Part shown: piece by piece, positions 50,242-62,954 of the stretch
Layout: each line of letters opens with the position of its first letter
Numbering within the stretch: position 1 is the stretch's first letter
Source: Tamarix chinensis
Lineage: Eukaryota; Streptophyta; Magnoliopsida; Caryophyllales; Tamaricaceae
Direction: 5' to 3'
DNA: 64,000 nucleotides
Assembly: GCA_030549775.1 (NCBI GenBank)
Contig: CM060181.1
Span: 51,714,218-51,778,217, forward strand
Notes under the pieces: model-generated
Told to the model about the DNA's origin: nothing
The model's database searches: none
The model's input: only the letters and a program-made list of their open reading frames with translations
Made by a program: the position numbers and the translations under genes

Positions 50242-51251
50242 TAAAATACCCCAAAAATCATAATTTAAGAATTATGGCAAATAATAATTTATTAGAGAAA
50301 AATTAAGAAAATAGGTGAATTTATTAAATAAAGAGGAAATTTATTGAGGAAAAATAAGGAGAAATTAATAAATAAGTTATTTAGAAAATTTTGGACATTT
50401 TACTAATTAAAATGGAAGTTAAGGACAATTTATTCAAAATAGCCTAAATAATCTAAAAATGGATTTAATTATTATAATTAAAATAATTATTATTAAAATT
50501 AAATATATAAATTAATTATATAAATAAATAAATACCCAAATACCTCCAACACAACCATTTTATCATTTCTCCATTTTTTTCCTTTTTCCTTTTCTTCTTT
50601 CTTTTCTCTTTTTTCCTTCCTCCTCCTTAACTTTTTTTCTTTTTCTTTCTTTCCCCCCGGACTGGGCCGGCCTGCGCAGCCCAGACCCCCCTCCCCGCCT
50701 CTCCTTCCTTCTTCTCGCCCGCGGCCCAGCGAGCCAGCCGCCCGTGAAACCAAACGCTACGTTTTGACGCTATAGTCGCCGAAACGCCGCGTCACAATAA
50801 GAAAAAAAGTAACCGTTGCCAGACCGACGAGGACGCAGCGTTTTTTCCAAACAATCCTCAAAACGCCGCATTTTGTTTTAAAACTTTATAACGCCGCTGA
50901 ACCGGCCAGTTCCCCTTCCTTTTCTTTTCCTCCCCTGGACCGCCGGTCCTCCTCCTTTCCCCTTCCTTCTTCCTCCCCGACCTGCAACTCGACCCTGCAA
51001 CCCCCGAATATCGCCGGCCACCTCTGCACGCCGACCGTCCTCCCCTGCCTCTCTCCTTGTCGTTTTCTTTCTCTTTTCGACCCCGACCAAGTCCCTCTCT
51101 CCCTTTCCCGCGTGCCCACCTCTTTCCCTTTTCCTCTCCCCTTCCCCGACCCAGCCTGCCATGGCAGGACCTGCACCACCTGCCACCGGCCACCTGCACA
51201 CCTACCTCGCACGCCTCCTTCTCCCTTCGTCGTTTTCCTCCCCCCTTGGCC

Positions 51252-51259
51252 TATAAATA
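51252..51259 (+). promoter_or_regulatory. TATA box of the 5.17-kb LTR
   Basis: TATAAATA followed by CCCC, the same context as on the minus strand at 34118-34125. It is flanked by sequence rich in C and T with almost no A, as in many plant LTR promoters. Confidence 0.6.
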
Positions 51260-51928
51260 CCCCCTCCCGAACGGCCACAGCAAGTCCCTTCCTCTGGACC
51301 TTGCTGAAACTCTGTTCCGCCGCCGCCAGAACAGACGCCATTCCTGCCGCCTCCAGCCACCGCCGAAACCACCGCTTCCCACCGTTATCATCCTTGCACC
51401 TCCCTTGACAAAACCAAGCCACCACCACCCTCCTCCTTGCCCTGCACGTGCCGCCCTAGCCGTGCAAAGTCCACTGCCCGAAACCACCTCTTCCAGCCTT
51501 CGCCGCCCATGCGCCGCCTCCCACCGCCAGCCCAACAGCCACTAGAGCCTCTTCCACCCTCCAAAATGCCCAACAGACCTCCCTCTACCTTTCCCTGCCT
51601 TCAACTTCCCCTGCCTCCGTCTCCTCCTTCCTCCCTCATCTTCCACCTCTCTCCACCACCCTCGGCCGCTGCCGTCGCCGCCGCGCGCCGCCACCCCTTG
51701 CCACGCCACCACCCTCACTCCACTCCCCTTCACCTGCTCTTTCTTTCCCCACCTCAAACTCCTCCTTTTCCCCTCCCATCTAACCGCCACCTCCATCTTT
51801 CCCCATCTTCTCCTCCTCCACCGCCGCCGCCGCCGCTAGACCACCACCAACCCTAGGTGGTTCTCCACTCATCCAAACCCTAATATCCCTTTTATATAAC
51901 TACTACTATTTTCTACCAATATTAATAC

Positions 51929-51929
<1 letters not shown>

Positions 51930-51968
<39 letters not shown>

Positions 51969-52433
51969 TCTTTCATTACTATTACTATTACTATTATTAT
52001 TATTATTATTATCATTATTATCATTATTATGGTCTCTATTATTAATGTCTTATTTTCTTACTAATACTAAAATCCCTTTTTGAACCCTAACTTTTATTAT
52101 ACTTAACTCAAATCTTAATTTTTATAATTATTGGTATTAACATTATTAGTAATATTACTATTATTACTTCTATTATCCTTACTAAGGTTATTATTGTGGT
52201 TGCTAAACCTTACTTGGTTGTATTATTGTTATTATCATTACTACTAGGAGTATTACTATTATTATCATCATTATTAGTATTATTACTATTATCATTATCA
52301 CCCTTAAGAATAGTTTACTTGTAATATTGTGACCTTATAATATTATTATTTCAAACCTAACACCATTGTTGGACTTAATCTTAAAAACGCTAGAGTTCTA
52401 TTACTTGAAACATAAGTATCATTATTAGTAGTC

Positions 52434-52485
<52 letters not shown>

Positions 52486-52490
52486 CACTA
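51930..52490. repeat. ATT-type microsatellite region
   Basis: Long ATT runs at about 51932-51967 and 52437-52484, with irregular ATT/ACT/ATC repeats between. This corresponds to 32560-33430 of the other complete copy. Confidence 0.9.
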
Positions 52491-53039
52491 TTTTACTATG
52501 ACCAGTGAACACTAGTACTACAAGAATGGAACTAATGGGCTCAATAAAATAAGTGTAACAATAAGTATCATAAATAACTATATTTTGACTACTAATATTT
52601 AGTATACTAATTCTAAGGTAAAAACCCTAGTTTTTGTATAAAACCCTTTTTAGTAATAAAAACCCTAACCTTAAACTAGAATGAGGATTGATAGTAATTA
52701 TAATGGGAAACTAATACTTAGCATTTTCCCCTTTTATAGGTAACCCCGACCAAAGCCCTAAGGAGTTAGAGGAGCGTGCTCCAAGCCCGGCGTCGCCTTA
52801 GGTAAGGACGAAGCTAATGGCCTCGTGCTATGTGTGACATGGATGTGTTTAATGTTGTGTATGCCATGCTACGCCATGTATTATCAGATTTGTGGATAAC
52901 TTGTCTTATGTGTAGCGCAACTTGGAGATTGAGGTATGTTGTATGTGCTTCCGTGACATGAGCATGACATTTATATGTATGATGTTTATGATGTATATGT
53001 TATGGCCCACTAGGACGTGCATGTTAGGATAAATGGTAA

Positions 53040-53515
53040 TATGAGTTGGGAACCATCATGGGAGTCTTGAAGTTTGTATGGTGGGATTAGGGTTTGTATG
53101 TGGGCATAAACGTTCGTATGGTGGTACTAATGATTGCATAGTGATATTAATGGCTTATGGTGGTATTCGGGTTTGTATGGTGGTATTTATGATTTGATGG
53201 AGGTATTAATGTTTGTATGGTGGTATTTATGATTTCATGGAGGTATTAATGTTGTATGGTGGTATTAATGTTTGTATGGTGGTATTTATGATTTTATGGA
53301 GGTATTAATGTTGTATAGTGGTATTAGGGTTTGTATGGTGGTATTTATGATTTCATGGAGGTATTAATGTTGTATGGTGGTATTAATGTTTGTATGGTGG
53401 TATTAATGATTGTATGGTGGTATTAATGGCTTATGGTGGTATTAGGGTTTGCATGGTGGTTGTGGTTTGTGTGGTGGTATTAATGTTGTAAGGTGGTACT
53501 AGGGTTTGCATGGTG
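53040..53515 (+). repeat. Minisatellite GTATGGTGGTATTAATGTTT
   Basis: About 20 imperfect units of roughly 20 bp, alternating ATTAATG, ATTTATG and ATTAGGG variants. Non-coding; part of the long LTR. Confidence 0.88.
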
Positions 53516-54127
53516 GAGTATGGGGTTGAGAGTGAGAACTCACTTATATAAAAGATGAGCGGGGGTTTCTAAAGGAGAGAAGAGATTTTGGGGTGAAAGA
53601 GGGAGGTTACTTGTTGAAAAAGTAAAGTGCTAGGGTTTGGTGCGGCCAACTAGGGTTGGCGTGGTCAGATAGGGTTTTGAATGGCCAACTAGGGTTTTGT
53701 CGGTCACACGTGAACTTGGGAGATAAAGTAACACATTTGGGGAATTTCCTTATAAAAGAATGAGGTGCGAGATAGAGAATAAAGTAACGTTTGGGTAAGT
53801 AAGAAAGAGTTGGGCCACATAGGTCCGATTAGGGTCTCTGAGGAGGAACCCTAGAGGGATGAGGACATGCGGAGTTGACATCATATGTAATGGGATGGCC
53901 TATATTCTTGGAGATTGTGCCTTACTATATGCCACTATGCCTAAGTCTACGGGGGATGGATGTCGGGTGTGAGAAGAGGTACGAGTCTCAACATATGGGA
54001 CGGGCCCTCTTGGAAGGGAAAGCAATGGAATGTAGTGGGCATGCATGTTAGGGTGTGATGTGATTTAATAAGACACCGATAAGACATTAATCACGTAAAG
54101 CGAAAGATGTCGAGCCGAGCCTGTGAT

Positions 54128-54745
54128 CCGGTCCACCGGCTATAATAGTGGATCAGAGGCGTTTTGCCCTGTGCATTTATTTCCGGTCCACCGGCTATAA
54201 TAGTGGATCAGAGGCGTTCTGCCCTGTGTGATATCTTCCGGTCCACCGGCTATAATAGTGGGGGATCTCGTGCTCGAAAAACCAAACGTATAAGTTAATC
54301 CATGGGAAAGATACTAAGTACTTAAAGCGAAACACCATGTGAGTCGGGGCTGTGATCCGGTCCATCGGCTATAATAGTGGATCAGAGGCGTTTTGCCCTG
54401 TGCGTTTATTTTTCCGGTCCACCGGCTATAATAGTGGATCAGAGGCGTTCTGCCCTGTGCGATATCTTCCGGTCCACCGGCTATAATAGTGGGGCTCCCA
54501 CGCTCACATGGATTAATGAAGAATGCTTTGAATGAAAATGAATGAAGTAATCCATGGGAAAATACTTAGTACTTACAGTGAAACACCATGTGAGTCGGGG
54601 CTGTGATCCGGTCCACCGGCTATAATAGTGGATCAGAGGCGTTTTACCCTGTGCGTTTATTTTCCGGTCCACCAGCTATAATAGTGGATCAGAGGCGTTC
54701 TGCCCTGTGCGTATATCTTCCGGTCCACCGGCTATAATAGTGGGG
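54128..54745 (+). repeat. Higher-order array of CCGGTCCACCGGCTATAATAG units
   Basis: Nine units start at 54128, 54183, 54238; 54357, 54414, 54469; 54608, 54664 and 54720. Spacing within a triplet is 55-57 bp; triplets repeat at 229 and 251 bp. The first two units of a triplet continue GGATCAGAGGCGTT...GCCCTGTG. The third continues GGGG and leads into a segment like CTCACATGG. Each core CCGGTCCACCGG is near-palindromic. Confidence 0.92.
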
Positions 54746-55419
54746 CTCCCGCGCTCACATGGGTTATTGAAGAAATGTGTGGAAATGGACTTATTATCAT
54801 CAATGAGAATAAAGAATAAGTCACCAGAAAAGTATTCAGACCTTATCTTCGCATGTTGTCTATATGATTGTGTTATACGTGCTATGTGGTATGACTGTAT
54901 GCTTGGCCTTAGCGCACCAGCGCCCTTACTCAGTATTGGACCCGTACTGATACTACATTGATTGAATGGGTCCTGTGATGATCCACCAATGGTGGGGAGC
55001 AGACCTCCTATGTAGGTTTGATCGGTTACAAATTGTGGGGTGGAAGGCTTGGCTTGAGTGAGTAGGCGATCCGGATATTGGTCCCTTGGGATCTGTTTCA
55101 TTTAGCTATATTTTGTACTACGCTTCTTGTTTTGAAACCGTACTCTTAAGTTGTAATCTTAACGATATTTTAACTGTTGTTGACTCGTGGTTTTCGTGAA
55201 TGGTCTATGTTAACTATGGACCTATGTTTTGATGACTCTTACTTAATGATTGTTTAGTTTAGCCTTAGCACTTAGTATCGGAACGGTAGGAGTGAACCGG
55301 TCTGGTACTAAGTGTGGCGGTAATACCCCCAAGTTTATGGTTTTAATTCTTTCGCTTCCGCTAAAACCTTTGTCTTAAACGAAATTTTTCAGTAGTAAAT
55401 TTGGGGGTGTTACAGTTTC

Positions 55420-56533
55420 AGTTCGTATGTGTCGCCATGTGCCCTACAGAGGTAGATCTTCAAATCTTGAAGCTTAAGACATTTCCCTTTGCATTGGTGG
55501 ATGGTGCTAAGGATTAGCTTTATGAGAAACCTATGAGGCATATCTACTCTTGGGATAATTTGGCTAGTGTATTCTTGGACAAATATTTTCCTATTTCACA
55601 TGTCATGATGTTGAGGAAAAGGATCACAGGGATCCAGTAAGAGCCTAATAAAACATTCCAGGCTTACTACAATAGATACAAGACCTTTTTATCACTGTGC
55701 CCACAACATAGGATGAAGGAAGAAAACTTGCTATAATATTTTTATGAGGGACTCACTCCACTCAAGAGGAACATGTTAGATGCAGCTTGTGGTGACTCTT
55801 CATGTATAAGGATCCATAAAACTTTATTGAAAAATTGAGCCTCTACAGTGCAATAATACGATGGACTCACGTGCAAGAGTAAATGAGATTGTCACAACTA
55901 CCAAAGTTGTTACTACATGTGGAGTATGTTCAGCTAATGAAGCATTCCATTTCCTTTGGTGGATGGTGCTAAGGAATAGATTTATGAGCTACCTACAGGG
56001 CAGATCTAATCTTGGGATGCTTTGGCTAGTGCATTATTGTATAAGTATTTTCCTACTTCATGTGTCATGGTGCTGAGGAAAAGCATCACGGGGATCCAAC
56101 AAGAGCTTAAAGAAGCATTCCATGCTTACTACAATTGGTAAAAGGCCTTATTATCATAGTGCCCACAACATAGGATAAAGGAAGAGAAATTGCTATAACA
56201 TTTTTACGAGGGACTCACTTTACTCAATAGGAACATGGTAGATGTAGCTAGTGGTGGCTCTTTCATGGATAAGAATCCCACTTCAACTCAAACTTTATTG
56301 AAAAATAGAGTCTCTACTACACAAAAATATGATGGCCTCTCCACCCGTGCAATAGTAAATGATATTACCATAGCTATCGGAGTTGTTACTACATGTGGAG
56401 TATGTTCCGCAATAAGACATTCTAGTGAAAAATGCCCACAAATGATTAGAAGAGAGGATCATGAGCATGAAAATGCCATCGGATTTTCATTTACTTACTA
56501 TCTAGGCATGCACAACCATCCTAATTTTTGTTG

Positions 56534-56608
<75 letters not shown>

Positions 56609-56640
56609 TTCTTAGTCCTCTAGGTTTCAATAGAGTGACA
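55420..56640 (+). pseudogene. gag of the Athila-type element with an internal duplication
   Basis: The plus strand resembles Athila gag: WDNLASVFLDKYFP, then AYYNRYKTFLSLCPQH, then FYEGLTPLKRNMLDAA. A copy of the same stretch follows directly (55950-56405) after 55490-55930. The repeat is offset by 462 bp at its start and 476 bp at its end. An (AAT)n run at 56537-56608 follows, reading as poly-Asn in one frame. Several stops are present. Confidence 0.78.
56537..56608 (+). repeat. (AAT)n microsatellite in gag
   Basis: About 23 AAT units with one break near 56577. Confidence 0.95.
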
Positions 56641-56699
56641 CCAGATTATTATCAAAAAACTACAAGGAGGATCCTCTAAACCTCAAGCTCTAACCACTG

Positions 56700-59600
56700 A
56701 CAAATATGATAAGATGTTTGAGTTGCAAACACATGGATCTAATACAAAGACAATTGAACATGGACAATAGAGTTTTAAATATAGAGCATCAAAAGGGAGA
56801 AGTTGTCACTAATCGGAACCAATTACATGATCTAGGGACACTACATAGTAGTATCATACCCAATCCAAAGGTAAACTTTGAGTCAGCTAATGTAGTAGTA
56901 ACAAGGAGTGGAAAAACATGTGAGATTGCTACAAACAAGCCAAGGAGAATTTAGAGCAGTTTGAAGAAGATCCTGCAACAAAAGAAGGGGATATCATATA
57001 AAAGCAAGAGAATAGGAGTGAAAATAGACAATTGGCTTACCGACCCAGTATTCAATAGAAATTTGAGAGTTCTTCAAATGGTAAATCCTCTGCCATTCCA
57101 AATTTTTCTATTACTAAACCTATTTCTACTGCTCATTTTCCTAGCAGGCTATCCAAATTAAAGAAGGATGAGAGTGATCAAGCTATATTGGATAAGGTCA
57201 AGAAGGTTCAGATCAACATCCCACTCCCATAAGCTATTAAGCAAGTGCTAATATATATAACATTATTAAAGGAGTATGTAGCACAAGGAAGAGGTTGTGG
57301 GGGAAGGAAGTGGTTAGGATGAGTGAGTAATTTTCTGTTATCATAGAAAGGAAGTTACCCCCAAAGTGTAAAGGTCCTAGAAGTTTCACCATTCCACATG
57401 TAATTAGTAGAAATAGTTTTGAAAATGCCATGATAAATCTAGGAGCCTATATTAATTTCATGTCATATTCTATTTATGCATATTTAAGTTTAGGAGAGCA
57501 TAAGAAAGATAATATTATTATTCAACTTGTTGAATATTCTAATGTATTCCCCAAGGGGCTTGTAGACAATATTCTTGTGTAGGTTGGTACACCTATATTT
57601 CTAGCAGAATTTTATGTTTTGGATATGCATGAAAGTAGCTCGAGTCCAATGCCATCAATCTTAGGAAGGCCCTTCATGAGAACCGCTCGCACAAAGATAG
57701 GCATTCATCCTAGTTCTCTCACTATAGAGTTTGATGGAAAAGTTATAAGCTTCACCATCTTCAAGGCCATGCAGTACCCCATAGATGACAATTCTTGTTA
57801 TACTATTGAAACCATTAACATTTTAGCATAGAATTACTCTAAGCATGATGATGATGACCCATTGGTAACTAATATCATGAAAAGCTTAGGACTGGATGAG
57901 AAAGGGGAAGATAATTCTTTGGAAGAGATAGAGACAATATTTTTCCCACATCTTGTGCATATTTTGGCACACATAGGGACAAACCCTCCATATCGGTATG
58001 GATCCCCCCTTTTTCAATTCCTTCAGTTACTAACAAGCCTATACAATTTACGATTGAGGCTCCTACATTAGAGCTTAAGCCATTACTAGATCATTTGAAG
58101 TATGCATACGTAGGATATAGCAAGACCCTTTCGGTGATCATAACTTTAAGGTTGACAAAGGAGCAAGAAAGTAAGCTATTGGCAGTCTTTAAAGCTCATA
58201 AAAAAACTATTGGATAGATGTTAGTAGAAATCACATGGATAAGTCCTACAATGTATGTTCACCACATAATTCTTGAATAAGGAGCTAAGATAACTAGAGA
58301 AACTCAATGCAAACTTAATTCTCTTATGATGGAAGTAGTAAAGAAGCAAATCATCAAGCTTTTGGATTAAGGAGTCATTTACCCAATCTCATATTCTAAA
58401 TGGGGGACACCTATTCAAAAGGTACCTAAAAATTTGAGGGTCACTATAGTGAAGAACGAGGAGAATGAGATTGTCCCACAAAGGACAATTACTGGACATC
58501 GAGTATGCATTGACTATAGGAAGTTGAATGCCACAACAAGGAAATACCACTTTCCATTATAATTCATTGATTAAATGCTTGAGACATTCGCTAGTCATTC
58601 CTATTATTGACTCCTTGATGGGTACTCCGATTACAACCAAATTTACATAACATAGGAGGATCAAGAGAAGAAGACATTTACATTCCTATTTGTCACATTT
58701 TATTATCTACGTAATGCCCTTCGGGCTAAGCAATTCCCCTGGTACATTCCAAAGATGTATGGTTATTATTTTATCTAATTATATTGAGAAGATTAATGAG
58801 GTTTTTATGGATGATTTTAGTATCTTTGGTGATAATTTTGATTCTTACCTTAAAAATCTGACTTTAATTTTGAAATTATGTGAAGAAACTAACCTTGTAC
58901 TTAATTAGAAAAAGTATTATTTTATGGTGACACAAGGAATTGTAATTGGTTATATTGTCTCATATAGAGGGATCAAGGTTAATTAAGCTAAGATAGATGA
59001 TGCAAACTACTTACCCTCTCCCACTTGTGTGAGAGAAATGTGTTCTTTTCTTGGCCATGCGGGCTTATATTGATGGTTCATAAAGGAATTATCTAGCATT
59101 GTGCAACCATTGATATGCCTTTTGTAGGAGGATGTGTCTTTAGATTAGAGTAAAGAGTGTTAAAAAAACATTAGATGAGCTAAAAAAACTCCTAACAATA
59201 GATATAGTGATGCTACTTCTAGATTGGTTCCTATCATATGAGATCATGTGTGATGCCTCTGACTATACAATGAAAGGATAAAATCCCATATGTCATCTAT
59301 TACACTTCAAGGACTCTTAATGATGTTCAGTTGAATTACTCTATTGCTGAGAAAGAACTTAGTACTGGTACTTGCTCTTGAAAAATTTAGATCATATTTA
59401 CTTCAAACTAAAGCTATCATTTTTATAAACCATGCAATGTTAAAGTATTTATTATCTATATAGGAAGCAAAGCCTCGGTTGATAAGATGAGTTCTTTTAC
59501 TACAAGAGTTTGATGTGGATATTATGGACAATATATTAGAACTCATATTATTTGAATGTAGTAGTCGATCATTTGAGCCACATAATTCAAGATGGTAAAC

Positions 59601-60957
59601 CCATACTATTCATTGAGAATTTCTTAGTTGAGTAACTCTTCAGGATATAGATAAGTACACCATGGCTTGTTGATATTGTGAACTATTTTATTACTCATAA
59701 GCTACCTACTAATATTCCACAATCTCTTATAACTAATATTAGTAAGGAGGCATACCAATATGCTTGGGATGACCCCTATTGGTGAAAATATGATACTAAT
59801 AGTATTATGAGTAAATGTGTGACTAATTATGAATTTGGGCATATTTTATCACATTGTCAAACTTTGCATTGTGGAGGACACCTAAGTGTAAAAAAGACCA
59901 CCTTCAAGGTTCTTAAAGCTAGTTTGTGTTTACCTACACTATTTAGAGATGCTAACATTTATTGCATGAGCTGTAACAAGTGCTAAAAATTAGGTGACAT
60001 TAGTCCTAAAGATCAAATGCCCATAGCCTCTATTATTGTTGTAGAAATTTTTGATTTGTGGGGCTTTGATTTTATAGGTCCATTTCTATCTTCTAAGGGT
60101 AATCTCTATATCCTTCTTATTGTGGATTATGTGTCGAATAGATGGAATAAATTGCCACCCGTACTAATGATTCTTGTGTAGTTGTATGTTTTCTCCAATC
60201 TCACATATTTTCTAGGTTTGGTATGCCTAGAGTGATCATTAGTGATGGAGGATCACACTTTTATAACAAGATGAGTGAAGCTTTGCTACATAAGTATGGG
60301 CTACACATAATGTCGCTACACCCTATCACCCTCAAACTAGATGGTAAGCAGAAGTCTCTAGATGAGAAATCAAGAAGATACTAAAAATGATTGTGAGCCC
60401 AAATATAAAGGATTAGAGCCAAAGGTTGGATGATGCCTTGTGGGCTTATAAGACTACTTATAAAATGCCCATAGGCATGTCTCCCTTTCATCTTATTTAT
60501 GGAAAAGCATGCCATCCACCTAGGATCTTGAATACAAGGCTTGGTGGGCTATGAAGAACCTGAACATGAGTATAGACTCCTTTGGAACGCATAGGAAGCT
60601 ATAACTTCATGATCTTGAAAATATAAGGTACAATGCATTTTAAAGTGCTATGGTATACAAAGAGAAGATAAAAGCTTTTCGTGATAAGATGATTCATGTT
60701 AAGTCATTTTCTATGGGCTAAAAAGTGTTACTCTACCATTCTTGGCTTTTTTTATTCCTAGGAAAGTTACGTTCTAGATGGGTTGGTCCTTCTATTGTTA
60801 CTCATGTTTTCCCTCATGGTGTTATTTAGATCAGAAGTGAGAAGATGGGAAATGAGTTCAAGGTAAACGATCACTAGCTTAAACCCTACTATGAGGCATT
60901 CATGGAGCATAATGTTGAAGAGGTGCAATTACAGGAAATACCCACCTTGACCGAGTA
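56700..60957 (+). pseudogene. protease, reverse transcriptase, RNase H and integrase of the Athila-type element
   Basis: Protease region 57370-57780: SFENAMINLGAYINFMSY, with the Athila-like GRPFMRTARTKIG. Reverse transcriptase 58290-59010: CIDYRKLNAT, MPFGLSNSPGTFQRC, FMDDFSIFG (Asp pair kept). RNase H to about 59600, badly broken. Integrase: zinc region 59870-59990 (CGGHLSVKKT, ANIYCMSCNKC), core 60055-60390 (FDFIGPF, VIISDGGSHFYNK, and the Glu in AEVS of a shifted frame). C-terminal part to 60957 ([17 protein letters not shown]). Many stops and shifts; not functional. Confidence 0.8.
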
Positions 60958-62954
60958 AACTATGATCACATTAGGATGAAAATGTTAAAATAAGCATTAC
61001 TCGGGGTCCAACCTAGTGCAATAGGGGATTATTCTACCATTTATTTATTTATTTTATCTCTCCATATTTAAAATTACTTGTTTATTTAGTTGTTTACACA
61101 TTGAGGGTAATGTTTGATTTAAGTGTGAGGGTATTTGTGAGTGTTTTATGTGCTTGGTTGGTTTAGTGTGTCTTTTTATTTATTTAAAAAAAATCATGCA
61201 TATTTTTTTTGATGTGTTTTTGGTGTATTAAGAGTCTTAGGATCCCTTAACTAGTTAATGATGAGTATATATTTGAAATCTAGCTAATAGAGGTTCATAA
61301 AACTAAGATAAAGTAAGTGGAATTTTTGTGTTAATTTTGATATAGGGAACATATATCTAAATATATAGATGTGAATGGAGTAAGAACGTGTATCATTTTC
61401 TAACCACCAATATGGCATGTTGATATTCATCACGTCCTATAGTGAGCTTTTGAGCTATATATCATAAAACCCAAATTTTCTTGGTTTCAAATTTTCTTTG
61501 CAAACCTCATACATATTTAATTGCTTTCATCAAATTACTTTCCATAGCTCTTGTAATGAACTCTAGAGATTACTAGAACTTACTCTTGTATTAGTCAAAT
61601 CTTATAGTGAAAATATGCTCTAATTGATAAAATGATAAAGGTAACATAGGATTTTCTACCACATGACCAAATAGCTAGAGTCCTAATTTGTGTACACAAG
61701 ATATACACCCCCTAGAAGCCCCTTCGAGCCTATACATTGACCATATATTTTTTTATTAACCACATTGAATGACCCTTGGGCCTTATCCTTACCATTGCCT
61801 AGAGCTAGTAGAAATGGATCAATATATTATATTATGGATATAGAGTGGTTGTGTATGTGATAGTATATGGGAGAAATATATGTTTTTATGTTGAGAAAGG
61901 AATTGGTTATATTTTGTGGTGAAGATAGAATATATATATATATATATCTTTGTGTTGACATTAGTTTTATTTGTTTCAAAACAAATATTGAAAAAAAATG
62001 AAATGAAAATAAAAAGAAAGAAAGAAGAAAAGGATACAACATATGCAAAAGAGGGAGATATAGAGATGATTTTGAGAAAGTGCTATTCATGCTCTTTTTT
62101 TTATCTCATTGTTTTATTTAAGGTGTGTGTTATTGATCATCATTGATGTGTGGTTGATGAATATATTTCAATTGATTTTTTGAGTTTCACTAGTTCTTGG
62201 ACTTTTAGCACCACAATCCTAGACTACTCTGTACCTTTCATACATTCACCCTTTTACAACCTATACATAAGTCATGTTTGATTCTTAAGATGGACATCCC
62301 TTGATTTGATGGAGATTAGTCACAAGAGTAAAACATATGGTTTGATCCATTTGGCAAGTATTTTATATCTTTCTTGAGGTTTTTATTCACAAAAATATGA
62401 GTTTCCATGTTAATATATGTGCATCGCTTGTTACTTTTATGATCCTATCTCATATAATTGAGTGCTTTTATACATTTTTAGTTGTGAATATGAGAGAGAA
62501 AAAAGAGGGTATCTATAATGAGGATGGATCTTAATGTGACTAAGGTGTGGTAGATATTCATCCATTTTATTACTCTGTATATATATGTTATGTTTATGTG
62601 TAAACTATATGTTTAAATTAACCATTTAAATCTCCCAATGCCAAATCTTGGTTGATTGCCAATCTTGGTGTTATGAAACTAAAAGATTCTGAGATAATAT
62701 TGGCTAAGAGTGTTAGGTGTGTTTTTCTTTTTCTATTTAAATTGCATCTGATTTTGTGGGTATATCATCTACAAAACCCTCATGAGACCTTACTTCTCCT
62801 CTAAGGGTGACCTAGGGGTTTAAAGGGCTTATCACACATATTAAGTGCAACCGTGAGACCTATGAAAGTGGCTTAGTTTTATTTTTATTATTTTCTTTAG
62901 TTCAAATCATGACTTGATTGAGGACAAGCAAGAAGGAAAGTGTGGGGGTATTTA
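60958..62954 (+). other. Non-coding 3' region of the Athila-type element
   Basis: About 2 kb between the end of pol and the 3' LTR. I see no env-like ORF of useful length. Two stretches resemble polypurine-type signals: near 61104-61140 (GATTTAAGTGTGAGGGTATT) and right before the LTR (AAGTGTGGGGGTATTTA, 62938-62954). An (AT)n run lies at 61930-61948. Confidence 0.65.

Larger units (their letters stand above)
50242..55414 (+). repeat. Complete 5.17-kb solo LTR (very long LTR family), plus strand
   Basis: Begins TAAAATACCCC (the TG start mutated to TA) and ends GGGGGTGTTACA. Flanked by a perfect gtttc duplication (50237-50241 and 55415-55419). Layout: AT-rich start to 50570; CT- and GC-rich region with TATA box at 51252; CT-rich transcribed-like segment to 51860; ATT microsatellites 51930-52490; minisatellite 53040-53515; CCGGTCCACCGG array 54128-54745; conserved tail from about 54830. 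Proline-rich ORFs (for example 51437-51856, 139 codons) reflect the CT-rich composition and show no family similarity that I recognise. No gag or pol, so a solo LTR. Confidence 0.92.

Noticed and set aside
50886..51545. Long overlapping ORFs on both strands of the CT-rich LTR segment
   Set aside because: Stop codons are rare simply because the sequence lacks A; the frames overlap on both strands and resemble no known protein.
54128..54745. Regularly spaced repeats resembling a CRISPR array
   Set aside because: The spacers are themselves repeated, the array is part of an LTR found in several copies, and the DNA is plant nuclear.
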